Below are positions 37,122 to 44,898 of a stretch of 44,898 nucleotides of DNA, piece after piece. The DNA lies in contig CAMWJV010000010.1 in the NCBI GenBank assembly GCA_947174665.1, positions 1 to 44,898 of the forward strand, in the 5' to 3' direction. How positions within the stretch are numbered: position 1 is the stretch's first letter; each line of letters opens with the position of its first letter. The notes under the pieces were generated by a model. It had not been told where the DNA came from and did not search any database. It was given only the letters and a program-made list of their open reading frames with translations. A program made the translations under genes and the position numbers. Origin of the DNA: an uncultured Lachnospiraceae bacterium. GTDB lineage: Bacteria; Bacillota; Clostridia; Lachnospirales; Lachnospiraceae.

Positions 37122-37526
37122 ATGGCAGACAGTAACAGCTTTCTTCTACGCATCATTACGCCTGAGAGACTGTTTTATGAGAATCAGGTAAATATGGTGG
37201 AATTCAACACGACAGAGGGAGAAATCGGCGTACTGCCGGGACATGTACCGCTGACGGTGATTGTGAAGCCGGGAATTTTAGACATCACGGAGCCGGAGGG
37301 GGATAAGGTAGCGGCACTCCATGCGGGATTTGCCGAGATACTTCCGGAGCGCGTGACGATTCTGGCTGAAGTTATCGAATGGCCGGAGGAAATTGACGAG
37401 GAGCGTGCACAGGCGGCCAGGGAACGGGCGGAGGAAAGACTGCGGAGCAAGGCGTCGGAAACCGACCTTGCGAGAGCGGAAACTGCGCTTCAGAGAGCGG
37501 TTGCACGTATACAGGCATTAAGATGA
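37122..37526 (+). CDS. atpC: ATP synthase F1 subunit epsilon
   Basis: A 134-residue epsilon subunit. The N-terminal beta sandwich shows FYENQVNMVEFNTTEGEIGVLPGHVPL; the C-terminal half is a two-helix arm rich in A/E/R. It modulates rotation and inhibits hydrolysis. CAGGAGG lies upstream. It closes the atp operon, with no clear terminator before the next gene. Confidence 0.95.
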   Translation: MADSNSFLLRIITPERLFYENQVNMVEFNTTEGEIGVLPGHVPLTVIVKPGILDITEPEGDKVAALHAGFAEILPERVTILAEVIEWPEEIDEERAQAARERAEERLRSKASETDLARAETALQRAVARIQALR

Positions 37527-37597
37527 TGGGCGCGGACAGTAACGATTGGATGTGAATGTGCATATGCTGTAAAAAAGATTCTTTTCGAGGAAAGCTT

Positions 37598-37993
37598 ATG
37601 GAATTTCACTCTAAATTGTTGCAGCCGATGCCGGAACAAAAGGTAAGGGGCTGGAATGGGCCCCTTCCTTTTTATATGACGTATCCGGGTTATTTTGGTC
37701 CGGGACAGGAGGCAATGCTGCTGCGGGATTTGGAATATCTGCAGCAGATGTATCCCGCTGATGTAAAGCATTGCCAGCACAGGATTGCAGAGGTGTTGGA
37801 CAAAGCGGATTATGAAGGAAGTATGATCTATGACGAGTACCCCGACAGCTGCAGTCTCAGGGCACTGGCGGACTCTATATTTACAATAATGAAAAATGAA
37901 GAAGAAAATCCACCCTCAGAGGATATGATACAGGTACTTTTGTTTAATGAAATCTACAAGCGCCGTCATGGCGGCAGGCGATTCTTCAGATAA
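37598..37993 (+). CDS. uncharacterised 131-residue cytoplasmic protein
   Basis: I do not recognise this protein. It begins MEFHSKLLQPMPEQKVRGWNG, has a YPGYFGPGQEAMLLRDLEYLQQMYP segment and a helical middle, and ends in a basic RRHGGRRFF tail. No membrane segment or enzyme motif. The ATG at 37598 has GAGGAAAG upstream; an earlier in-frame ATG at 37556 has none. It is 71 bases after atpC and 21 before the large membrane-anchored gene, so the two may be an operon. Confidence 0.72.
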   Translation: MEFHSKLLQPMPEQKVRGWNGPLPFYMTYPGYFGPGQEAMLLRDLEYLQQMYPADVKHCQHRIAEVLDKADYEGSMIYDEYPDSCSLRALADSIFTIMKNEEENPPSEDMIQVLLFNEIYKRRHGGRRFFR

Positions 37994-38014
37994 GAACCGT
38001 CCAAGGAGTTGTTT

Positions 38015-40546
38015 ATGAAGAAAGGCATCATAAAGGCGGCTGTCTTCATTGCCGTATTCATTCTGACGTTGATCGTTGTCAGCAGAATCATGAATAAAGG
38101 TCACGATAACCTGACGATTGAGATGTCACAGGCCAGTTTTCCATTGATTACTATGGAGATGGATGGAGTGGCATACAATCAGCTTCATGGGTATGCCCAG
38201 GCCATGGATGTGGCTTTTCAGCGAGACGTAGTGACGGTTCTGGGAGCAGACAGGGACACCGGCTTTACGATTGACACCTTTGGTGAAAATGTGTTGGGAA
38301 TTTCTATAGAAGTCAGAAGCATAGATGGCTCCCGGCTGATAGAAAACAGAGCGATTACTGATTACACGGTAAAAAGAGGTCAGATCAGCGGTAATTTGGC
38401 ATTGAAGGATCTGATAGACCGTGACGGAGAATACTCTCTTGCCATTATTTTGGAAATGGAGGAGAGCAGGCAGATTTACTATTACACGAGAGTAATCTGG
38501 AGCGATAGTCTGCATGCAGCAGAAAAACTGGATTTTTGTATAGATTTTCACCGACGGCTCTATGACCGTGAAGCGGCGAGGGAGCTTACCAGGTATTTGG
38601 AGACGGACTATAAGCTGGAGGATAACAGCAGTTTTCACAAGGTAAACATTCACAGCAGTTTCCGCCAGATTACATGGGGAGAGCTGAACGTCAGGGAAGA
38701 GGTGGAACCGGTGTTTCGGCTGCAGGAAATAGCCAGTCAGACAGCCTCTTTCACGGGAGACTATGTTGTATCAACTTCATCGGACGGGGATCGGACCTAT
38801 TATCTGGTGGAGGAATACTTCAGGATCAGGTATTCGCCGGAGAGAATGTACCTTCTGGACTACGAGCGGACAATGACGCAGATAACAAATCCGGAAGATA
38901 TGTATGGCAATGATAAGATTCTGCTGGGAATTGCCGACGCGAATGTTGACATGCTGGAGAGTGAGGACGGAAATATAGTATTGTTTCAAACGGCCAACCG
39001 GCTGTTCAGTTATGATGTCAACAATAACAAGCTTACGGTCATATTTGGCTTTTATGACAGTGAAAATGCGGACAAGAGGACAATCTACGGACAGCATTCC
39101 ATTAAAATTCTGGACGTGGATGAGGGTGGGAATGCACAGTTCGCAGTCTATGGGTATATGAACAGGGGAAGGCATGAGGGAGAAGTCGGAATCCAGATCT
39201 ATACCTACAACAGCAGTCTGAACACGGTGGAGGAGTTGATTTACATTCCCTCCGACAGGACATATGCGGTGCTTGCAGCAGAGATGGAACAGCTGCTCTA
39301 TCTGAATCGTGACAGACAGCTTTATCTGAATCTGAACCATATTGTATATAAGATTAACCTTGCGGAGAGGACATATACAAAGCTGATTGATATTGTGCAG
39401 GATGAAAGTCTGTGGGTATCCGAGAACCATAAAATTGCCATATGGCCCGAGGGTGAGGACGTATATCACAGCTCGATTTTAAATATCAGGAACCTGAATC
39501 AGGATGCCGGAACTACGGTTACAGTTGCAGAAGGCGAAGCGATAATGCCGCTGGGCTTTATGGAGGAGGACATCATCTACGGAGTTGCCAGATCAGAGGA
39601 TATTGTGGAGGAGAATTCAGGGCATCTCTTTTTCCCGATGTATAAAATATGTATTTGTAATTCTGAGGGTGAGCTTCTGAAGGAATACAGCCAGCCGGAC
39701 ATATATGTCACAGATTGTGTGGTGGAAGACAATCAGATTGTGCTGGAGCGCCTGGAAAAAACGGAAAAGGGAGATTACAGGCAGGCGGAGCGGGACCATA
39801 TTATGAACAATATTGAGGCGGCCACAGGTAAAAATGTGGTTGTGGCGGCAGATATTGATGTTTATGAGCGCTATGTCCAGATTCAGACAAGGAAAGCAAT
39901 TGATGCCAGGACTATCAAGATTTTGACGCCGAAGGAAGTGGTATACGAGGGGGGGAGAACACTCTCTCTGGATGGGGAAAAGGAACGGGAAAGATACTAT
40001 GTTTATGGAGCTTACGGTATTGATGGTATCTTTTTGTCTCCCGCAGGAGCAGTGAACCGGGCTTATGAGCTTTCTGGTGTGGTGGTGAACGGAAGCGGAG
40101 AGCGTATCTGGCTGAAGGGGAATCGGGTTGTCAGAAACCAGATCATGGCAATCAAGGAGGCATCTGTCACAGAGGAGAAGAATAGTCTGGCGGTATGTCT
40201 GGATACCATTTTCCGGTTTGAGGGGCTTGTGCGAAATTCGGAATATCTGCTTGCGCAGGGACAGACTGTGCTGGAGGTGCTTCGGGACAATCTGGAGGAT
40301 GCAAAGATTTTGGACATGACAGGCTGCAGTCTGGATGCCATGCTGTACTATGTCAACAGGGATATCCCGGTGCTTGCGCTGCTTGAGGATGGAGAGGCCG
40401 TGCTTATCACAGGCTTTAACGAATACAATGTGGTGATCATGGAGCCGTCCACAGGAACCCTTTACAAGAAGGGGATGAACGACTCCACGGAATGGTTTGC
40501 CGAAAACGGCAACTGTTTTATCACATACAGCAGGATCAGTAAGTAA
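38015..40546 (+). CDS. membrane-anchored protein with propeller-like middle and degenerate C39-like domain
   Basis: About 843 residues. A membrane helix near the start (AAVFIAVFILTLIVVSRI) is followed by an extracytoplasmic region. Residues ~220-560 contain repeating strand-rich units such as YLVEEYFRIRYSPERMYLLD, NIVLFQTANRLFSYDVNNNKL and YLNLNHIVYKINL, compatible with a beta-propeller. The last ~150 residues resemble a Peptidase_C39-like fold: SLAVCLDTIFRFEG supplies a Cys, MLYYVNRDIPVLALL and AVLITGFNEYNVVIMEPSTG match its core, but the catalytic His expected before AVLITG is Glu. So it may be a binding module rather than a protease. SD AAGGAG precedes the ATG at 38015. Its end overlaps the convergent queT by 11 bases. 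Confidence 0.75.
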   Translation: MKKGIIKAAVFIAVFILTLIVVSRIMNKGHDNLTIEMSQASFPLITMEMDGVAYNQLHGYAQAMDVAFQRDVVTVLGADRDTGFTIDTFGENVLGISIEVRSIDGSRLIENRAITDYTVKRGQISGNLALKDLIDRDGEYSLAIILEMEESRQIYYYTRVIWSDSLHAAEKLDFCIDFHRRLYDREAARELTRYLETDYKLEDNSSFHKVNIHSSFRQITWGELNVREEVEPVFRLQEIASQTASFTGDYVVSTSSDGDRTYYLVEEYFRIRYSPERMYLLDYERTMTQITNPEDMYGNDKILLGIADANVDMLESEDGNIVLFQTANRLFSYDVNNNKLTVIFGFYDSENADKRTIYGQHSIKILDVDEGGNAQFAVYGYMNRGRHEGEVGIQIYTYNSSLNTVEELIYIPSDRTYAVLAAEMEQLLYLNRDRQLYLNLNHIVYKINLAERTYTKLIDIVQDESLWVSENHKIAIWPEGEDVYHSSILNIRNLNQDAGTTVTVAEGEAIMPLGFMEEDIIYGVARSEDIVEENSGHLFFPMYKICICNSEGELLKEYSQPDIYVTDCVVEDNQIVLERLEKTEKGDYRQAERDHIMNNIEAATGKNVVVAADIDVYERYVQIQTRKAIDARTIKILTPKEVVYEGGRTLSLDGEKERERYYVYGAYGIDGIFLSPAGAVNRAYELSGVVVNGSGERIWLKGNRVVRNQIMAIKEASVTEEKNSLAVCLDTIFRFEGLVRNSEYLLAQGQTVLEVLRDNLEDAKILDMTGCSLDAMLYYVNRDIPVLALLEDGEAVLITGFNEYNVVIMEPSTGTLYKKGMNDSTEWFAENGNCFITYSRISK

Positions 40547-41063
40547 AGATATATTTTTTATATCTGTTCAGCACATTCAGGAGAATGAATCCCAGGATGC
40601 CGCAGGAAATGATTTCCCCGATGCCCACGGTCAGCATAAAGTAAGGAATGGAGCCGGGGAAATGGTATGCGTAGTATAGCACAAAGGGAACGATAAGGGT
40701 GTTTGCCGCAATGGGAGGCAGCGGAGCCAGCCACTTACATTTGGCGGAGGAAGGGGCGCCGCTCCCCTGCCGTGTTCTGCCGGATATAAGCCAGGTGCCA
40801 AGCGCACCTAAAAGTGTGGCAAGGCTGCCGAACACTACATCCCAGATGATACCTCCGGTCAGAAGATTACCGAGCAGACAGCCCAGAAAAAGTCCGGGTA
40901 TGGCGGCAGGCGTAAAAAAAGGAAGGATGCAGAGGGCTTCGGAAATACGAACCTGAATGGCGCCGGAGGCCAGGTTGAAAGCGCTGATAAAATAGGTCAG
41001 CACCACGTAGACAGCGGCAATCACAGCCGCCTGGACGATGAACAGTACTTTTTTGTTTCTCAT
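40536..41063 (-). CDS. queT: queuosine-precursor transporter QueT (ECF S component)
   Basis: A 175-residue integral membrane protein with about six hydrophobic helices. FISAFNLASGAIQVRISEALCILPFFTPAAIPGLFLGCLLGNLL is characteristic of the QueT family, the substrate-binding S component that, with a shared ECF module, imports preQ0/preQ1. The ECF module is not in the window. A probable preQ1-I riboswitch lies directly upstream and overlaps its ribosome-binding site, supporting the assignment. The stop overlaps the convergent 843-residue gene. Confidence 0.9.
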   Translation of the reverse strand: MRNKKVLFIVQAAVIAAVYVVLTYFISAFNLASGAIQVRISEALCILPFFTPAAIPGLFLGCLLGNLLTGGIIWDVVFGSLATLLGALGTWLISGRTRQGSGAPSSAKCKWLAPLPPIAANTLIVPFVLYYAYHFPGSIPYFMLTVGIGEIISCGILGFILLNVLNRYKKYIFTY

Positions 41064-41072
41064 GTTTTTTCT

Positions 41073-41113
41073 CCTTTAGTTTTGTTTTACGTGAGGAAGG
41101 TCTCGAACTCACG
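41073..41113 (-). ncRNA. probable preQ1-I riboswitch controlling queT
   Basis: On the minus strand: stem CGTGAG, loop TTCGAGACCTTC, stem CTCACG (41090-41113), then an A-rich tail TAAAACAAAACTAAAGG whose AAGG is part of the queT Shine-Dalgarno. Layout, UUC-AG-ACC loop and A-rich tail match preQ1 class I aptamers such as the T. tengcongensis one. CCTT of the loop could pair with AAGG of the tail, hiding the ribosome-binding site when preQ1 is bound. Confidence 0.75.
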
Positions 41114-41120
41114 GTATTAA

Positions 41121-41159
41121 AAGGCTGAACGTACCGTACAGACGGGCGTTTCAGCCTTT
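41121..41159 (-). terminator. hairpin overlapping the bioY stop codon
   Basis: GGCTGAA-ACG and CGTTCAGCC pair around an 18-base GC-rich loop, followed on the minus strand by TTTTAATA. On the + strand five T also follow. It lies between bioY and the preQ1 element, so queT needs read-through or an internal promoter. Confidence 0.7.
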
Positions 41160-41714
41160 TTCACTGGTGGTCAACAGCCCGGCACTTGAAAGCCGCTTTC
41201 TCAGCTGAAAGCCAACTACTCTTGCAGCAATCAGCTTCACCATGTCGGCGGGGATATATGGAATCACGCCGGCCCAAAGAGCCTGGTAAAAGGTATATTG
41301 CATCTGCCGCGCAAGCCACAGAGTGCCGAAGAAATAGCAGACTGTGGTTCCGAGGATCATGCCCAGAAAATACAGAGGCAGGCTCCTGCTGAATTTGTCT
41401 GCAAAAAATCCGCAGATCAACGCCATAAATATATAGCCGATGATGTAGCCGCCGGTGGGTCCCAGAAGCTTGCCGGGACCGGCGGAAAAACCTGTAAATA
41501 CAGGAATACCAACAAGACCCATAAGAATATAGATCAACACGCTGGCGGTGCCGAGTCTCATACCCAGCACGGACGTTACAAAGTAGATTCCCAGAAAGCC
41601 TAAGGAAATGGGGACAGGGCTGATCGGAATGTTTACCGTCCAGGGGCCAAGAATACAGAGAACGGCCGCCATCAGGCTCACCAACGTCAGATGTCTTACG
41701 GATAATCTGTTCAT
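41151..41714 (-). CDS. bioY: biotin transporter BioY (ECF S component)
   Basis: About 187 residues and six membrane helices. GPWTVNIPISPVPISLGFLGIYFVTSVLG and LMGLVGIPVFTGFSAGPGKLLGPTGGYIIGY match the BioY family, whose GPTGGY motif is diagnostic. It imports biotin, alone or with an ECF module. The ATG at 41714 starts one base after the prs stop, with GGAGAG in the prs end: clear translational coupling. A longer frame extending into prs adds unconserved residues. Confidence 0.94.
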   Translation of the reverse strand: MNRLSVRHLTLVSLMAAVLCILGPWTVNIPISPVPISLGFLGIYFVTSVLGMRLGTASVLIYILMGLVGIPVFTGFSAGPGKLLGPTGGYIIGYIFMALICGFFADKFSRSLPLYFLGMILGTTVCYFFGTLWLARQMQYTFYQALWAGVIPYIPADMVKLIAARVVGFQLRKRLSSAGLLTTSEKG

Positions 41715-41715
41715 C

Positions 41716-42903
41716 TTACTGCAACTCTCCCTTCTTGTACCTTGAGACAACACTCTGAATTCTTTCGTTGGGGTTCAGCAGATCGCTGATAGAGGAATCA
41801 TGGTTCAGAGTATCGATAATGTAAGCTATATATTTGCTAAGGTCACAGCTGATATACCATTCACGCTGCAGCAGTTCCGGTGTCTGATAAATCAGATTTG
41901 TGGTTAAGACTTTGTTGATGACATTGTTTTCAAATGCCTTGTCAAACTTGTCCAGACCGCCGGTAAACAGGCCGAAGGTAGAGAAGACAAAAATCCTGTT
42001 TGCCTTTCTTGCCTTCAGGGCGGAGGCAACTTCCAGCACACTTTCGCCAGAGGAAATCATATCGTCGATGATGATCATATCCTTGCCTTCCACGCTGGTG
42101 CCCAGAAATTCATGGGCAACAATGGGATTGCGGCCATTGACGATCTGCGTGTAATCCCGTCTCTTGTAAAACATGCCCATATCCAGTCCCAGCACGTTTG
42201 CGATATAGATGGCGCGTCTCATGCCGCCCTCATCAGGGCTGATTACCATCATGTGGTCCGCATCCAGCTGCAGATCCTTTACATTGCGAAGCAGTCCCTT
42301 GATGAACTGGTATGCGGCCTGCACTGTCTCAAAGCCGTGGAGAGGAATGGCGTTCTGTACCCTTGGGTCATGGGCATCAAAGGTAATGATATTGTCAACA
42401 CCCATCTGCACCAGTTCCTGAAGAGCCAGTGCACAGTCGAGGGATTCCCTGGCTGTTCTCTTGTGCTGTCTGCTTTCATAGAGAAATGGCATGATCACTG
42501 TAATGCGCCGCGCCTTGCCGCCCACAGCGGCAATGATCCTTTTCAGGTCCTGATAGTGGTCATCGGGAGACATATGATTTTCGTGGCCGCACAGGGAGTA
42601 AGTCAGCGAATAATTGCACACATCCACCAGCAGGTAGATGTCATCACCGCGGACAGATTCCATGATCATTCCCTTTGCCTCTCCTGAGCCGAAGCGTGGA
42701 ACTTTGGCGTCAAGCAGATAGGAGTCCCGCTGATAACCGGAGAATGCCAGGGATTCCTTGTGTTCACTCTCTCTTTCCGCCCGCCATTTTACAAGGTACT
42801 TATCCACCTTTTCGCCCAGAGAGCGGCATCCCTCCAGAGCAATAATTCCCAAAGAACCTACAGGAATCGTTTCCAAATTTCTTTTTTCTTCGCGGCTGCC
42901 CAT
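41716..42903 (-). CDS. prs: ribose-phosphate pyrophosphokinase (PRPP synthetase), long form
   Basis: About 395 residues, longer than the usual ~315. The body has the family blocks ITVIMPFLYESRQHKRTARESL, DNIITFDAHDPRVQNA, MVISPDEGGMRRA and the PRPP loop MIIIDDMISSGESVLEVA. Extra sequence sits at both ends: an N-terminal stretch of ~80 residues and a C-terminal tail with YIIDTLNHDSSISDLLN. Long Prs relatives of this shape are common in Lachnospiraceae. It makes PRPP from ribose 5-phosphate and ATP, the product of RpiB and substrate of Upp in this window. Start at 42903 is preferred (GAGGG upstream); a 4-base ATGA overlap with the loader gene at 42927 is the alternative. Confidence 0.92.
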   Translation of the reverse strand: MGSREEKRNLETIPVGSLGIIALEGCRSLGEKVDKYLVKWRAERESEHKESLAFSGYQRDSYLLDAKVPRFGSGEAKGMIMESVRGDDIYLLVDVCNYSLTYSLCGHENHMSPDDHYQDLKRIIAAVGGKARRITVIMPFLYESRQHKRTARESLDCALALQELVQMGVDNIITFDAHDPRVQNAIPLHGFETVQAAYQFIKGLLRNVKDLQLDADHMMVISPDEGGMRRAIYIANVLGLDMGMFYKRRDYTQIVNGRNPIVAHEFLGTSVEGKDMIIIDDMISSGESVLEVASALKARKANRIFVFSTFGLFTGGLDKFDKAFENNVINKVLTTNLIYQTPELLQREWYISCDLSKYIAYIIDTLNHDSSISDLLNPNERIQSVVSRYKKGELQ

Positions 42904-42923
42904 GCAATAACCCTCATCTTTCC

Positions 42924-43922
42924 TCATCTTGTTGTTGTGGATGTATTCAGAGCCCTTTTCTTATAAATACGAATATCCTGACCGGTCAGCTTGCAAAGGG
43001 CAAAGGAGCTGGTGATCCTGGAAAAAATACGATCCGAATACCGGTCACGAATCTCCTCCAGACTTAAGTTGGTGGAGATAATGACTGCTTTTTTACGAAG
43101 GCATCGTTCATTCAGGCAGGAGAACAGCTGGGAGGCAGTAAAGGTATTGGTGATCTCTGTCCCCAGGTCATCGATGATCAGCAGATCGCAGCTGTAGATG
43201 TCCTCGCAGAAATCCTGTAATGCCGCCTTTTCTTTGTAGTCAAAGGAATAACGCGCAAACAAATCGAAAAGCCCGGAGGCGCTGAAGTAGATAACGGAAT
43301 ATCCTGTATCCATCAGCTCTTTGGCAATACATCCGGATAAAAAACTTTTACCAGTACCTACTGTACCATAAAAAAGGATATTTCGGTAGTCTTTCTTAAA
43401 GTTTTTTACAAATTCCCGACACAGGTTCACGGCGGATTCAAAGTGCCGTAAATCTTCGCCCTGATAATACTCGGTGGAAAGAGTGGAAAAATTTTCCTTT
43501 GCCACCATGTCCTGAATATGTGACTGGGAATACAGGACGGAGATTTCACGCTGACGAAAACAGGAGCATTTCTGCTTCCGACCATCTTCGGAGGCGGTAT
43601 ATCCGGTATCACGGCAAAGGGGACAGTTATAGATAGGGTCAAGATAGTCATCGGGAAAACCGGCAGCAGTCAGAAGCTGTCGCTGCCGCCGCTTAATATC
43701 GGACAGGGACTTGTGGAGCCTGTCGCGGGCATCGGTCGCGCCATCCAGCATGGATCTGGCAGCGGAGACGGACAGAGAACTGACGGATTCCTCCAGAGCA
43801 CGATATTCAGGCACAGCAATCCAAACCTGTTCCCGCCTGGTCTCCAGAGCAAAGCGGTTATTGTCTCTGATGTAATCGTAGTCTCTGATAATTGACTGGT
43901 ATTGTGAATTGGTAAGTGCCAC
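42924..43922 (-). CDS. DnaI/DnaC-like helicase loader (AAA+)
   Basis: A 332-residue AAA+ protein, GTG start with AAGGAG upstream. Residues ~118-145 hold CPLCRDTGY and CSCFRQRE, a four-Cys zinc-ribbon-like patch typical of Firmicutes helicase loaders; the motor has FYGTVGTGKSFLSG (Walker A), LLIIDDLGTEI (Walker B) and ISTNLSLEEI (sensor 1). It loads DnaB at origins and forks. 14 bases after the DnaD gene; its stop overlaps a possible prs start. Confidence 0.9.
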   Translation of the reverse strand: MALTNSQYQSIIRDYDYIRDNNRFALETRREQVWIAVPEYRALEESVSSLSVSAARSMLDGATDARDRLHKSLSDIKRRQRQLLTAAGFPDDYLDPIYNCPLCRDTGYTASEDGRKQKCSCFRQREISVLYSQSHIQDMVAKENFSTLSTEYYQGEDLRHFESAVNLCREFVKNFKKDYRNILFYGTVGTGKSFLSGCIAKELMDTGYSVIYFSASGLFDLFARYSFDYKEKAALQDFCEDIYSCDLLIIDDLGTEITNTFTASQLFSCLNERCLRKKAVIISTNLSLEEIRDRYSDRIFSRITSSFALCKLTGQDIRIYKKRALNTSTTTR

Positions 43923-43936
43923 GACAATTCTCCTTG

Positions 43937-44896
43937 TTAGTTACTCAACAGTTCCTTTTCCAGAGCATCAAAATCATAAGTGTTCTGTGTAAATTGGCTG
44001 AACCGGTTAGGGTATTGCCTGGCGGCAGTCGAGGAAGAAGTATTCCTCTTGCGCTGCTGATAGAGTTCATCTATTTTGCAAATGTCGGATTTATGGTGAA
44101 CATTTTGCTCATACCAGCTCTGAAGGATGCGTTCGGCATACTCAAAGCGGTTCTTGTCGGTTGCCAGAACCGTGCGCTCACATGCCTCAAAAATAATGTC
44201 ATTGGAAAACCCGTATTCCTGAATCCAGCGCATAATATATTCTGCCTCCCTGGGAGTGGGAGCGCTGCTCTTTCCGAGTTCATTCATAATGGCATAAACA
44301 TTTTTGTCATAGCGGGAAGAGGCCTTTTGAGCCTGCTTGGGGGTAGTGATGCCCTGCTCTGCCCAGCTCACCGCTACCTTTTCTATGTACTTAAAGTCTT
44401 TTTTGCCCCGGTCTACGCAATACTGCAGCAGATAATCAATCAGGTCATCAGAAAAGTGAAGCACATCGGTAAAATACAGAATGGTCTTCATCTCCGAGGG
44501 AGTCAGAGGCTTACCTATGTAAGACTCTGCGACAAACAAAAGCTGCGATGTATTCTGGCGGTTCTTGAATTCGCGGAGCTGCTCTGTGGAGTATATCGGC
44601 TTGCAGAAGGAAACAGTATTCTCCACAACGGTTTCTTCTTCGGCAGCGGGTGCAGCCGGCTGAATCGAAGGCACGGGAATAAAAGAGGAAGGTGCAAAAG
44701 CCCGGTTCTTTGCCTGATCGGCATTATTCAGGTCATGGATATGAATTCCCACAAGATTCTTGTTTTTATCAAAGTCCAGAGTGAGCAGACCGGCCTTTTC
44801 CCAATATTTTAAAGCACGCACCACATCCTTTTCCGTGTGGTTGAACTTGTCCGCAATATCAGACACACTGGTAGCCAGCTGTGCATTCATCATGCG
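43937..44896 (-). CDS. DnaD-domain replication protein, 5' end outside window
   Basis: About 320 residues visible; the frame is open to the window edge, so the true start is probably upstream. The N-terminal part (VSDIADKFNHTEKDVVRALKYWEKAGLLTLDF) is a winged helix of the DnaD/DnaB N-terminal type. After a P/A/E-rich linker come two DDBH2/DnaD-like domains: LTPSEMKTILYFTDVLHFSDDLIDYLLQYC and TPREAEYIMRWIQEYGFSNDIIFEACE. It recruits the loader and helicase to DNA in primosome assembly. The loader gene follows, an operon order known in many Clostridia. Confidence 0.9.
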   Translation of the reverse strand, partial: RMMNAQLATSVSDIADKFNHTEKDVVRALKYWEKAGLLTLDFDKNKNLVGIHIHDLNNADQAKNRAFAPSSFIPVPSIQPAAPAAEEETVVENTVSFCKPIYSTEQLREFKNRQNTSQLLFVAESYIGKPLTPSEMKTILYFTDVLHFSDDLIDYLLQYCVDRGKKDFKYIEKVAVSWAEQGITTPKQAQKASSRYDKNVYAIMNELGKSSAPTPREAEYIMRWIQEYGFSNDIIFEACERTVLATDKNRFEYAERILQSWYEQNVHHKSDICKIDELYQQRKRNTSSSTAARQYPNRFSQFTQNTYDFDALEKELLSN

Positions 44897-44898
44897 GA

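Noticed and set aside
41090..41113. A tRNA T-arm-like string (GTTCGAGACC)
   Set aside because: No other tRNA arms or acceptor stem exist around it; the layout and A-rich tail fit a preQ1 aptamer better.

Overview
The window looks like about 45 kb of a Gram-positive, anaerobic, fermentative Clostridia chromosome, most likely a gut Lachnospiraceae member of roughly 50% GC. This is inferred from gene content: a pyruvate formate-lyase locus, MecA, class B sortase, CwlD- and SleB-type cell-wall enzymes, an F-type ATPase with a sodium-type c subunit, and DnaD/DnaI-like primosome genes. No database search was possible, so family names rest on motifs I can read. The first ~58 bases are a C/G homopolymer-rich run that looks like a contig-end artefact.

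Layout. 1-3.4 kb (+): the 3' part of gdpP, then rplI, dnaB and a MerR regulator. 3.4-7.1 kb (-): a small ferredoxin, pflA and a pyruvate formate-lyase whose glycyl-radical domain is a separate gene; a second small cysteine-bearing relative lies between the two. 7.4-9.1 kb: a divergent DUF1858 gene, mecA, and a small unknown gene behind a long leader. 9.35-13.8 kb: a GH18/SH3 surface protein, a class B sortase with its VPKTG substrate, and a CwlD-like amidase. 13.8-21.9 kb (-): a five-gene cassette of SWIM zinc finger, HEAT-like protein, MoxR AAA+ ATPase, ChaN/EreA-like DUF5682 protein and VWA protein. 22-24.7 kb: a decayed patch with a frameshifted XRE fragment, an AT-rich broken methyltransferase and a 5'-truncated solute-binding protein.

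24.9-28.9 kb (+): Sua5, RpiB, uracil phosphoribosyltransferase, dCMP deaminase and a coiled-coil SleB-type hydrolase. 29.0-30.1 kb (-): DUF402 and GNAT genes. 30.2-37.5 kb (+): a complete atp operon (atpZ/atpI-like, then B-E-F-H-A-G-D-C), followed by two unrecognised genes, one a large membrane-anchored protein with a degenerate C39-like domain. 40.5-44.9 kb (-): DnaD, DnaI/DnaC-like loader, prs, bioY and queT, the last behind a probable preQ1-I riboswitch.

The strongest candidates for under-described biology are the three-part PFL locus (catalytic subunit, detached radical subunit and a Cys-bearing half-domain relative) and the SWIM/HEAT/MoxR/DUF5682/VWA cassette, which resembles MoxR-VWA remodelling systems but carries a putative metallo-hydrolase-like partner.
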